Assembly: GCA_013041585.1 (NCBI GenBank)
Contig: JABEVM010000002.1
Coordinates: 1 to 10,746 of the forward strand
DNA from: Chlamydiota bacterium
GTDB lineage: Bacteria; Chlamydiota; Chlamydiia; Chlamydiales; Rhabdochlamydiaceae
DNA: 10,746 nucleotides
Reading direction: 5' to 3'
Positions 1 through 5,989 of this stretch are shown here, piece by piece. Each line of letters starts with the position of its first letter. The stretch's first letter is position 1. Position numbers and translations under genes: made by a program. The notes below the pieces were generated by a model, which saw nothing but the letters and a program-made list of their open reading frames with translations, ran no database searches and was not told where the DNA came from.

Positions 1-1096
1 AACAAAAAATCCGCAAAGCTTGGAACTGATTAAAAATTTTAAGTCGATCGACTCGATCATGAACGAAATTTCAATTCTGTCTTTCAAGAAAAAGGCTTGT
101 GTAGAAATCCGAAAAGTTCGCGCTGATTGGCAAGAAATTTTCCTTCATCTTTTATTTACTATCGATCAAAACACTCTTCGAGATTACCTTCTTACCGAGC
201 TCTTAGCTTCGAATGCGCAACAGGCTATTGAAAAAAATATAGAAGAACTTTTGAAAAAACCTTCAAAAGCACCAGAAATGCTCGTGTGGTATTTCCAAAA
301 AATTATGGCAAACCAATCCCTACCTCTTTCTGATGATAAAGGGAAATGCCGTATTTTTGAAGCCTTCCTCGTGCTACTACATCAAATTGAAAGCAATCCA
401 GAGCACAAAGAGCTCGTAAAAAAGATGTATAATCTTTTGACTGCAGAACGATATTTGAATGTAAGAAAAGTAATGCAAAATGCAAGCGTAGCCGATGTCA
501 AAGAGTTCCTTCTTCTTTCTACGAAATGCCATTGTTTGACAAATCATGATCTTAAAATTTTCAATTCTCTCGCAGAAGTTGTTTTCCCATCCTTAAGCAA
601 ATCAGATAAAAAAGAAAGCGATGAAAAGGAAGTCCTTTGGTGCACAAACGAAGGCTACAAAAAAGTTCAAAGCCGCATTCATGAAATCGCAACTGTGGAA
701 ACAGTGGAAAATGCGAAAGAAATTGAAGTTGCAAGATCTCATGGGGATTTGCGAGAAAATTCTGAGTTTAAATTCGCATTAGAGAAGAGAGATCGTTTGC
801 AAGGAGAGCTCAAATTCTTATCTGATCAAATGAATCATGCCCGTATCATCACAAAAGATGATATATCCACAGATGAAGTTGGTATCGGAACTATTGTGGA
901 GTGTGATACAAAGAAAGGGCAGAAAATCACCTATACTCTTCTTGGTCCTTGGGAAGCCAATCCAGATGAAGGAATTTTATCTTTCCAATCAAAACTTGCT
1001 CTAGCCATGAAAGGATTGAAAGTTGATGATAAGTTTCAATTCCAAGGTGAAGAATACACGATTAAAAAAATTGGCAATTATTTAGAGAGAAAATAA
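1..1096 (+). CDS. greA: Transcription elongation factor GreA with extended N-terminal region (5' partial)
   Basis: GreA binds the RNA polymerase secondary channel and stimulates cleavage of backtracked transcripts. The frame is open to the left edge, so the TTG at 20 is an internal leucine and the true start lies outside. Numbering from that codon, residues about 208-358 are a full GreA unit. It has a coiled-coil hairpin whose tip reads HGDLRENSEF (241-250), with the acidic pair D243 and E246 matching the catalytic tip, then a C-terminal FKBP-like domain ending in an EEYTIKKIG strand. At least 207 further residues precede it; they are helix-rich and charged, with no domain I recognise. Ordinary GreA is about 160 residues, whereas chlamydial GreA is several hundred residues longer, which this matches. 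The rdgB start follows the stop by one base, implying cotranscription. The GreA assignment is firm; the role of the N-terminal part is unknown. Confidence 0.93.
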   Translation, partial: TKNPQSLELIKNFKSIDSIMNEISILSFKKKACVEIRKVRADWQEIFLHLLFTIDQNTLRDYLLTELLASNAQQAIEKNIEELLKKPSKAPEMLVWYFQKIMANQSLPLSDDKGKCRIFEAFLVLLHQIESNPEHKELVKKMYNLLTAERYLNVRKVMQNASVADVKEFLLLSTKCHCLTNHDLKIFNSLAEVVFPSLSKSDKKESDEKEVLWCTNEGYKKVQSRIHEIATVETVENAKEIEVARSHGDLRENSEFKFALEKRDRLQGELKFLSDQMNHARIITKDDISTDEVGIGTIVECDTKKGQKITYTLLGPWEANPDEGILSFQSKLALAMKGLKVDDKFQFQGEEYTIKKIGNYLERK

Positions 1097-1097
1097 C

Positions 1098-1694
1098 ATG
1101 CAACTTGTTATCGCAAGTCACAATGTCCATAAAATTAGAGAATTTCGAGCTATGCTTAAAGATCTCTCAAAATTCGATATTCTCTCTCTTCTCGATTTTC
1201 CTGATTATCACCTTCCCCCTGAAACGGGAAAAACATTAGAAGAAAACGCTGTTCTCAAAGCAACTCACGCAGCAAAAGCGCTGCAGACCTGGGTGATTGC
1301 TGATGACTCAGGGCTTGTTGTTTCTGCCCTCCAAGGAGCCCCCGGAATTTTTTCTGCAAGATATGCAGGTGAAGGTGCAACAGATGCTGAAAATAGAAAG
1401 AAACTTCTTCATGAAATGCAAAATGTTCCAGAAAATGAACGTCAAGCCTATTTCGAATGCTGGATTGCGCTAGCCTCACCAGAAGGAGTGCAAAAATGCG
1501 TCCGAGGACTTTGCGAAGGAGTAATCCTTTCTAAGGAAAGGGGAAATAAAGGGTTTGGGTACGATCCTTTATTCTTAAAATACGATTACAACAAGAGTTT
1601 TGCCGAACTAGAAGAAGATACAAAAAATCGAATTTCACATCGTAGAAAAGCCTTAGATAAGATTCTTCTATCTTTAGAATCTGTTTGTAAGTAA
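1098..1694 (+). CDS. rdgB: dITP/XTP pyrophosphatase (HAM1/RdgB family)
   Basis: This cytosolic house-cleaning enzyme hydrolyses non-canonical purine nucleotides (dITP, XTP, ITP) to monophosphates plus pyrophosphate, keeping deaminated bases out of DNA and RNA. At 198 residues it has the normal family length. The signatures are all visible: the N-terminal SHN..K nucleotide-binding motif (residues 7-12), ADDSGL (68-73) with the metal-binding and catalytic aspartates D69/D70, APGIFSARYAG (81-91), GFGYDP (152-157), and SHRRKAL (180-186) for base recognition. ATG at 1098 lies one base after the greA stop, with a purine-rich AGAGAG at 1084-1089 as a plausible ribosome-binding site. The NYN ribonuclease gene follows in the same frame after TAA and one sense codon. 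No key residue is missing. Confidence 0.96.
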   Translation: MQLVIASHNVHKIREFRAMLKDLSKFDILSLLDFPDYHLPPETGKTLEENAVLKATHAAKALQTWVIADDSGLVVSALQGAPGIFSARYAGEGATDAENRKKLLHEMQNVPENERQAYFECWIALASPEGVQKCVRGLCEGVILSKERGNKGFGYDPLFLKYDYNKSFAELEEDTKNRISHRRKALDKILLSLESVCK

Positions 1695-1697
1695 CCC

Positions 1698-2195
1698 GTG
1701 CATTACCTCATTGATGGCTATAACCTTCTTTTCCAGCTACCAGAGTTAAAAGGAGCTTCTCTTCAAGTCAAAAGAGAGAAAATCATAGAGATCTTTCAAG
1801 AATATCTCATTTCTATCCCTTTGCAAATTACTATCGTTTTCGATGGAAATAAGCAAAGCAGCGCAGAAGTTATCAAAAGACACATTAATCAATTAGAAAT
1901 CGTTTACACAGCCAAAAAACAAACTGCCGACTCTTATATCATTGAAGAGTTGGAAACAAGTTTTCACCCTCAAAACTTTGTTGTCGTCACTTCTGACTCG
2001 GGGCTTGCAAGACAAAGTCAAGGGTTGCAAGCGTCAACGCAGACTATTGAAGAGTTTCTAGAATACCTATCAGGAAAAATGCGGAAAAAAGCAAAAAAAG
2101 AAATGCGTGAAAAACCCTCCGAAGAGCCCCAAAAAGATATGGAAAGACTTAGAATTATCTTTGAAAAAAGGCTGAATAAAAAGAATAAAAACTAA
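1698..2195 (+). CDS. NYN-domain ribonuclease, YacP/Rae1 family
   Basis: The protein belongs to the YacP-type NYN (PIN-like) nuclease family. Bacillus subtilis Rae1, from this family, cleaves mRNA on the ribosome. The 165-residue product opens with the family hallmark YLIDGYNLL (residues 3-11). Four acidic positions fit a PIN-like metal site: D6, D49 in VFDGN, D78 in ADSYI, and D100 in VTSDSGLARQ. The C-terminal 40 residues are strongly basic and look like a flexible or RNA-contacting tail. GTG at 1698 is chosen as start because it lies directly before the conserved first strand and the preceding in-frame codons are TAA CCC. No clear Shine-Dalgarno site is visible, so translation is probably coupled to rdgB. 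Its last bases overlap the convergent acylphosphatase gene by 4 nt. The substrate here cannot be read from sequence. Confidence 0.88.
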   Translation: MHYLIDGYNLLFQLPELKGASLQVKREKIIEIFQEYLISIPLQITIVFDGNKQSSAEVIKRHINQLEIVYTAKKQTADSYIIEELETSFHPQNFVVVTSDSGLARQSQGLQASTQTIEEFLEYLSGKMRKKAKKEMREKPSEEPQKDMERLRIIFEKRLNKKNKN

Positions 2196-2473
2196 CGTTC
2201 GATACGAAAATCTTTAAATTGTATTTGAGGCGCGCAAAAAGTTATTTTCATATCTTGAAGGTATTTAGCAGAGAAATGCTTTTTTATTAACTCTAGAAGC
2301 TGGTCTAAATGTTCTTTTTGACCTTGAGCGCAGATTTCTACAGAGCCATTTTCTAAATTTCGTACAAAACCTACAACTCCCACACTTTCTGCCTGCGATT
2401 TCACAGCTCTTCTAAACCCTACGCCTTGCACATTTCCAGACACAATCACATTCATCTCTAGCATGTTGAACAT
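2192..2473 (-). CDS. acyP: Acylphosphatase
   Basis: This is a small cytosolic ferredoxin-like enzyme that hydrolyses acyl phosphates such as acetyl phosphate or carbamoyl phosphate. The signature GNVQGVGFRRAV is present with the phosphate-binding arginine in GFRR. VGFVRNLENGSVEI follows, supplying the catalytic asparagine in VRN. The length of 93 residues is normal. The start is ambiguous among three in-frame ATGs at 2473, 2464 and 2455. The first overlaps the end of the dihydrouridine synthase gene by 16 nt and has a GAAG upstream. The last lies just after that stop with AGAG directly before it and would give an N-terminus (MNVIVSG) close to typical family members. It is the last gene of the yggT-dus-acyP set and converges with the NYN nuclease gene. 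Confidence 0.95.
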   Translation of the reverse strand: MFNMLEMNVIVSGNVQGVGFRRAVKSQAESVGVVGFVRNLENGSVEICAQGQKEHLDQLLELIKKHFSAKYLQDMKITFCAPQIQFKDFRIER

Positions 2474-3486
2474 TCCAATTCTTCTTGGATGGGCGCCGCA
2501 GAAAAATCAATTCTATCCCAAGAATACCCCTCAATAATCCCACGAATTTCCTGAAGATTTTTTGATTTGGTTAGCATTTCTCTCAGCTCTTTTGCGCCGC
2601 GACTATTTTTCAAATACCAACATCCAATGCGGCGTAAATCTAAAAGAGCTCTTTTTTCGCATTGGTAAGATGTAATATATTCCAAGTGCTGTAAAAGGAC
2701 GGCGCGGTATTCCTGCGCTCCATACACTTTCTCTTGAAGACCTAATAAGCTTTGATAAATTTCCTCAAAAAGCCAAGGTTTTCCAAAAGTAGCGCGGGCC
2801 GTAAGGATGGCATCGCATCCTGTGTGCTCAAACATTTTTTGAGCGCTTTCCCCATCTACAACATCTCCGTTGCCTATAACAAGGATCGTATTTGCGGCTT
2901 CTTTAGCAGCTTTAATATAGTCCCAATTTGCAGGCCCTTTGTACCCTTGAGCTCTTGTTCTTCCATGAACACATATTGCTTTTGCCCCTGCTTTTTCTGC
3001 TATTTTTACAATTTCAGGTGCATTGATGTGCTCGCTGTCCCAACCCGCTCGAATTTTTACTGTAACAGGGATTTTTACAGCTGCCACCATATTGGAAATA
3101 ATGTCCCCGATTAGCTCTGGCGTTTTAAGCATAGCTGATCCGCTTCCATCTTTTGTGACTTTATCAACTGGACAGCCACAATTGAGATCGACAACATCAA
3201 ATCCCAAATCTTCGATAATTGCAGCGCATTTCCCTGCAATAGAAGGCTTACTGCCACAAATTTGCCCTCCAATGGGATGCATATCTTTTGAATAATCGAG
3301 CAATCGGTAGGTATGGGGATCATGGCGGATGAGGGCATCCATTTTTACCATTTCACAGTACATAAGGCCGGGCTTATACTGCAGAACCATTTTACGAAAA
3401 GCATAATCGGAGCAGCCGGCTGTCGGTGCGCAAAATACATTCGACGGAAGAAGAAGGGATCCTAGGGAGAAGGGTTGTTTTAACAT
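2458..3486 (-). CDS. dusB: tRNA-dihydrouridine synthase, DusB-like
   Basis: This FMN- and NADPH-dependent enzyme reduces specific uridines in the tRNA D-loop to dihydrouridine. At 342 residues it has normal length. A TIM-barrel core is recognisable from APTAGCSDYAFRK (20-32) through DLNCGCPVDKV (100-110), where C105 is the expected proton-donating cysteine. VTVKIRAGWD, VHGRTRAQGYKGPANWD and VIGNGDV follow, then a helical C-terminal tRNA-binding domain (about 250-330). The usual FMN-phosphate motif, roughly GRxAxGxPW, reads ARATFGKPW here, with alanine for the first glycine; this is unusual but tolerable. The ATG overlaps the yggT stop by one base (TAATG), so translation is probably coupled. 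The subfamily (DusB rather than another Dus) is judged by general resemblance only. Confidence 0.92.
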   Translation of the reverse strand: MLKQPFSLGSLLLPSNVFCAPTAGCSDYAFRKMVLQYKPGLMYCEMVKMDALIRHDPHTYRLLDYSKDMHPIGGQICGSKPSIAGKCAAIIEDLGFDVVDLNCGCPVDKVTKDGSGSAMLKTPELIGDIISNMVAAVKIPVTVKIRAGWDSEHINAPEIVKIAEKAGAKAICVHGRTRAQGYKGPANWDYIKAAKEAANTILVIGNGDVVDGESAQKMFEHTGCDAILTARATFGKPWLFEEIYQSLLGLQEKVYGAQEYRAVLLQHLEYITSYQCEKRALLDLRRIGCWYLKNSRGAKELREMLTKSKNLQEIRGIIEGYSWDRIDFSAAPIQEELECSTC

Positions 3487-3737
3487 TATATGAGCAAAGT
3501 AAGAATAAGTCTTTCCGCAACTTGCAAGACAATAAAAGCCAAAATTGGGCTTAGATCCAGAGCTCCTCCTATTGGAGGGATCAGCCTACGGAAAATATTT
3601 AGGTAAGGATCAGTGTAATGAGCGATAAATCGCATGAAACGGGTATGGGCAAAATTAGGGAACCAAGACCCCACTAAACGAATGATAATCAAGACCGTAT
3701 AAGAAGTAAAAAGAAGCTCTATAGTATAAACAATCAT
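3486..3737 (-). CDS. YggT family integral membrane protein
   Basis: This is a small inner-membrane protein of 83 residues with two hydrophobic segments (about 2-24 and 62-82) flanking a conserved amphipathic loop. The loop carries the family consensus: SWFPNF, then a TDPYLNIFRRLIPPIGGALDLSP stretch (about residues 42-64) followed by another hydrophobic helix. YggT proteins occur as one- or two-repeat forms; this is the single-repeat form. Their role is poorly defined, with proposed links to osmotic stress and to cell division or envelope functions in other bacteria. ATG at 3737 is the only sensible start. The gene heads the minus-strand set and its stop overlaps the dus start by one base. A candidate promoter sits about 50-75 bp upstream. 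Confidence 0.88.
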   Translation of the reverse strand: MIVYTIELLFTSYTVLIIIRLVGSWFPNFAHTRFMRFIAHYTDPYLNIFRRLIPPIGGALDLSPILAFIVLQVAERLILTLLI

Positions 3738-3761
3738 TTTAGCCTGTAAAATTCAAATTCC

Positions 3762-3791
3762 TTGTCACGAGAAAATCCCTCCCATGATATT
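3762..3791 (+). promoter_or_regulatory. Candidate sigma70-type promoter for the gspL-like operon
   Basis: TTGTCA (3762-3767, 5/6 match to the -35 consensus) is followed after 18 bases by GATATT (3786-3791, 4/6 match to the -10 consensus). It overlaps the minus-strand candidate, so the two promoters would compete for or share the same DNA. A start near 3798 would leave a leader of about 26 nt. Confidence 0.3.
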
Positions 3792-3812
3792 CTTGTTATT
3801 CCTTTTTCTTAA
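3784..3812 (-). promoter_or_regulatory. Candidate sigma70-type promoter for yggT-dus-acyP
   Basis: On the minus strand, TTAAGA (plus-strand 3807-3812) is separated by 17 bases from TATCAT (3784-3789). The matches to TTGACA and TATAAT are 4/6 and 5/6. Transcription would begin near 3777, giving a leader of about 40 nt before the yggT ATG. Chance matches are common in AT-rich DNA, so this is only a candidate; its placement in the sole divergent gap supports it. Confidence 0.35.
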
Positions 3813-3823
3813 AAAGTAACCCT

Positions 3824-5404
3824 ATGCATTTTTTAGGACTTCATAAAGAAGATCACATTTTACAAGTTGCGTTACTTGAGCAAGAGAAGAAAAACACAAG
3901 TATAAAGCTTTTGCGCTCTTTTGTCATCAAAGACAATGAAGAATATGTAAAGCCGCTTTACATTCTCTCTTCCCTAATTGCGAAAAAAAATTTTAGTATC
4001 TCCTCGGCCCTAAGAGCTGAAGAAATACTATTCCGTAAAGTATCAGTAAAACTGACCAGCCTTCCTTCTATAAAAAAGATTATCCCTTTTCAATTCGAAG
4101 AAAACCATCCCTATCCTTTTTCAGAAGCTATAGCGCTGCCATTTATAGATAAGAAGAAGAAAAAAGAAGGGGCTATTCTCTCCTTTTTTTCAACCAGATC
4201 ACAAAATTTACAAAAACATCTTCTTGAATTGGACGAGTTCTCTATTGAACCCGAGTTTGTCTCTTGCGAGCCCCAAGCCCTCTATCGTTTTTCAAAATTT
4301 TTCTTTCCTATCGAAGAGAGCTTATTTGTATTTCATTTAGGATACGAAAAAAGCTGCTGGGTCTCGATTGCTGAAGGAAATATCGAAATTAGCCATAGCT
4401 TAGACTTTGGGATCTCTCACGTTTTTTCAGCCCTAAAGGATGATTTTCCAGAAAAAAGTATTGAGGAGCTCGAACTCCTCCTCCATGAAAAAAAAGACCT
4501 TCACTTCTTAGAAAACCCTCTTTTCTCGGAAACGGCCAAATCTTTTGCAAACTTACAAAGACAACTTTTGCGGATCCATCTGTTTTGCGAGCAAAAGCAG
4601 GGAGAAAATGCGCCGAAGAAAATTTTAATTACAGGGGCTTTTTCCACTACGACCTGTTTGGACCTTATTTATAAAAAAAGCTGTCCAAACCTAACCTTCC
4701 TTCTGATCGACTCCTCTAAAGAGGTGTTTTCTTCTTCGGATTTACATTCCTATGCTATTGCGATTGGAACTGCCTTGGACACACTTTCCCAAGACAGAAA
4801 AACTCTACAATTTCGTCAAAAAGCATTTGTCCCCCAAAAGCAAATAAAAAGAAAAAAGCAACTTCTTCTTTGCTATATTTTAGGAATTATTCTTTTTTGC
4901 TTGTCTGCAAATTTTGCAGGAAAAATGATTATAAAAAATAGGGTCGGGGCGCTTTTACAAAGCCACGAAAATCTACTTGTTTCCAAATCACAGAAGATTC
5001 CTTATGAGAGCATCGATAAACAACTTCAAGAGATTGAAAGCAAAGAACGTGAGCTAAGTACAACTAAATCTTCTCTTCCCCTATTTCCATCAACTCCGCA
5101 GGTAAGCGAAGTTCTGCTTTGGCTTAGCACTCACAAAAATTTGAATGCGAAACCTTCAGATGCTATTAAAATAGATAAATTTCGTTATTTTTTGACCAGT
5201 TATCCGAAATTGGGAAAAAAACCCGAACCTTATATCGGAAAAGTTGAATTGCAATTTTCAGCAGCCTCATCCAGGCATGCAAAAGCATTTCATGAGGCTC
5301 TTCTTTCCGATAAAGAATATGTAGATACGAAAAAGGAAATTGTTTGGAACCAATCAAAGGACCAATATACCGTTTCTTTTTTTCTACTCCCCAAAAGGAA
5401 GTAA
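3824..5404 (+). CDS. Type II secretion GspL-like (PilM + PilN-like) inner-membrane platform protein
   Basis: The 526-residue protein has the architecture of GspL, equivalent to PilM fused to PilN of type IV pilus systems. Residues 1 to about 330 look like the cytoplasmic actin-like domain. PFQFEENHPYPFSEAI (88-103) resembles the PilM segment around a PFP motif, ILITGAFS (267-274) resembles its glycine-containing nucleotide-site strand, and AIAIGTAL (311-318) resembles its terminal helix. One transmembrane helix lies at about 346-366 after a lysine-rich stop. A short coiled coil follows (about 393-415), then a periplasmic domain ending in a ferredoxin-like pattern. In known systems this protein links the secretion ATPase to the inner-membrane complex. 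ATG at 3824 has no good Shine-Dalgarno site. The partner gene follows in frame 3 nt after the stop. Sequence similarity is weak, so the call rests on architecture plus the adjacent GspM-like gene. Confidence 0.72.
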   Translation: MHFLGLHKEDHILQVALLEQEKKNTSIKLLRSFVIKDNEEYVKPLYILSSLIAKKNFSISSALRAEEILFRKVSVKLTSLPSIKKIIPFQFEENHPYPFSEAIALPFIDKKKKKEGAILSFFSTRSQNLQKHLLELDEFSIEPEFVSCEPQALYRFSKFFFPIEESLFVFHLGYEKSCWVSIAEGNIEISHSLDFGISHVFSALKDDFPEKSIEELELLLHEKKDLHFLENPLFSETAKSFANLQRQLLRIHLFCEQKQGENAPKKILITGAFSTTTCLDLIYKKSCPNLTFLLIDSSKEVFSSSDLHSYAIAIGTALDTLSQDRKTLQFRQKAFVPQKQIKRKKQLLLCYILGIILFCLSANFAGKMIIKNRVGALLQSHENLLVSKSQKIPYESIDKQLQEIESKERELSTTKSSLPLFPSTPQVSEVLLWLSTHKNLNAKPSDAIKIDKFRYFLTSYPKLGKKPEPYIGKVELQFSAASSRHAKAFHEALLSDKEYVDTKKEIVWNQSKDQYTVSFFLLPKRK

Positions 5405-5407
5405 CAG

Positions 5408-5989
5408 ATGAAACAACAATTTCAAGATCTTCTCCAAAAATATTCTTTTCTCTTCGACTCCCTATTCTTTTATCTGTCCATAGGGGGCCTTGCTATTTTC
5501 TGGCTTTCTGCTTCCCTTTATGAAGATATGAAAAAAGTAGATGAATTGAAGATAAGATTGGATGTGCTTCAGGCGAAACATACTTTATGGCAAAAGTCTC
5601 AAGACAAAGAAAATCTCTTTTACGAACAAATCAAAACTGCTCACCCTCAATTTCTAGAAAAAAATTTAGAAAACCTTTGCTTAGACGAAGAGCTTGTCTA
5701 TTCAACAAATCGATCTTGCAGCCTCCAAGAAGAAGAGATTCGCAGCTTTGGAAAAATCGAAGAAGTAGAAGTAAAACTAGATAAACCTATCGAAGTTAGA
5801 AGAAATGGTCTTTTGCAATTGCTCAGCATCATAGACGGGATCAAAACTCCCTCCCTTGCAATTGTAGAAAAGCCGCCTCAAATAATAATACAAGATTTTC
5901 AGTTAACAAGGAAAAATCATGGAAATGAAGAAGAAACTTATGAGCTTGCCCTCCGCCTTATTAAAAGGCAAAAAAAGCCTCATTCCTAG
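5408..5989 (+). CDS. GspM/PilO-like inner-membrane protein
   Basis: This bitopic protein has 193 residues: a short cytoplasmic start, one transmembrane helix at about 16-36, a charged coiled-coil segment (about 38-76), and a periplasmic domain (about 110-190) with alternating strands and helices compatible with a ferredoxin-like fold. That layout is shared by GspM and PilO, which dimerise with GspL and PilN in the assembly platform. No family motif is diagnostic at this divergence, so the assignment depends on the upstream GspL-like gene. A good Shine-Dalgarno, AGGAAG at 5396-5401, sits 6 nt before the ATG. The last 71 nt overlap the start of the lipoprotein gene in a different frame. An alternative is a generic coiled-coil membrane protein. 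Confidence 0.6.
   Translation: MKQQFQDLLQKYSFLFDSLFFYLSIGGLAIFWLSASLYEDMKKVDELKIRLDVLQAKHTLWQKSQDKENLFYEQIKTAHPQFLEKNLENLCLDEELVYSTNRSCSLQEEEIRSFGKIEEVEVKLDKPIEVRRNGLLQLLSIIDGIKTPSLAIVEKPPQIIIQDFQLTRKNHGNEEETYELALRLIKRQKKPHS
5908..5912 (+). promoter_or_regulatory. Ribosome-binding site deciding the lipoprotein start at 5919
   Basis: AAGGA lies 6 nt before the ATG at 5919, inside the gspM-like coding region. It favours the upstream ATG over the in-frame ATGs at 5925 and 5940, and so supports the 71-nt gene overlap. The ATG at 5940 also has a purine-rich GAAGAAGAAA before it and stays possible. Confidence 0.55.

Noticed and set aside
20..22. TTG at 20 as the greA start
   Set aside because: Sense codons continue upstream to base 2, there is no ribosome-binding site, and chlamydial GreA is expected to be much longer.
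2198..2208. TTCG-ATA-CGAA hairpin as a terminator between the convergent operons
   Set aside because: The stem is only 4 bp and lies within coding sequence; the T-rich stretch on the minus strand is interrupted and not adjacent.
2752..3295. Two plus-strand open frames of 120 and 90 codons
   Set aside because: They lie antisense within the well-conserved tRNA-dihydrouridine synthase and encode no recognisable or compositionally sensible protein.
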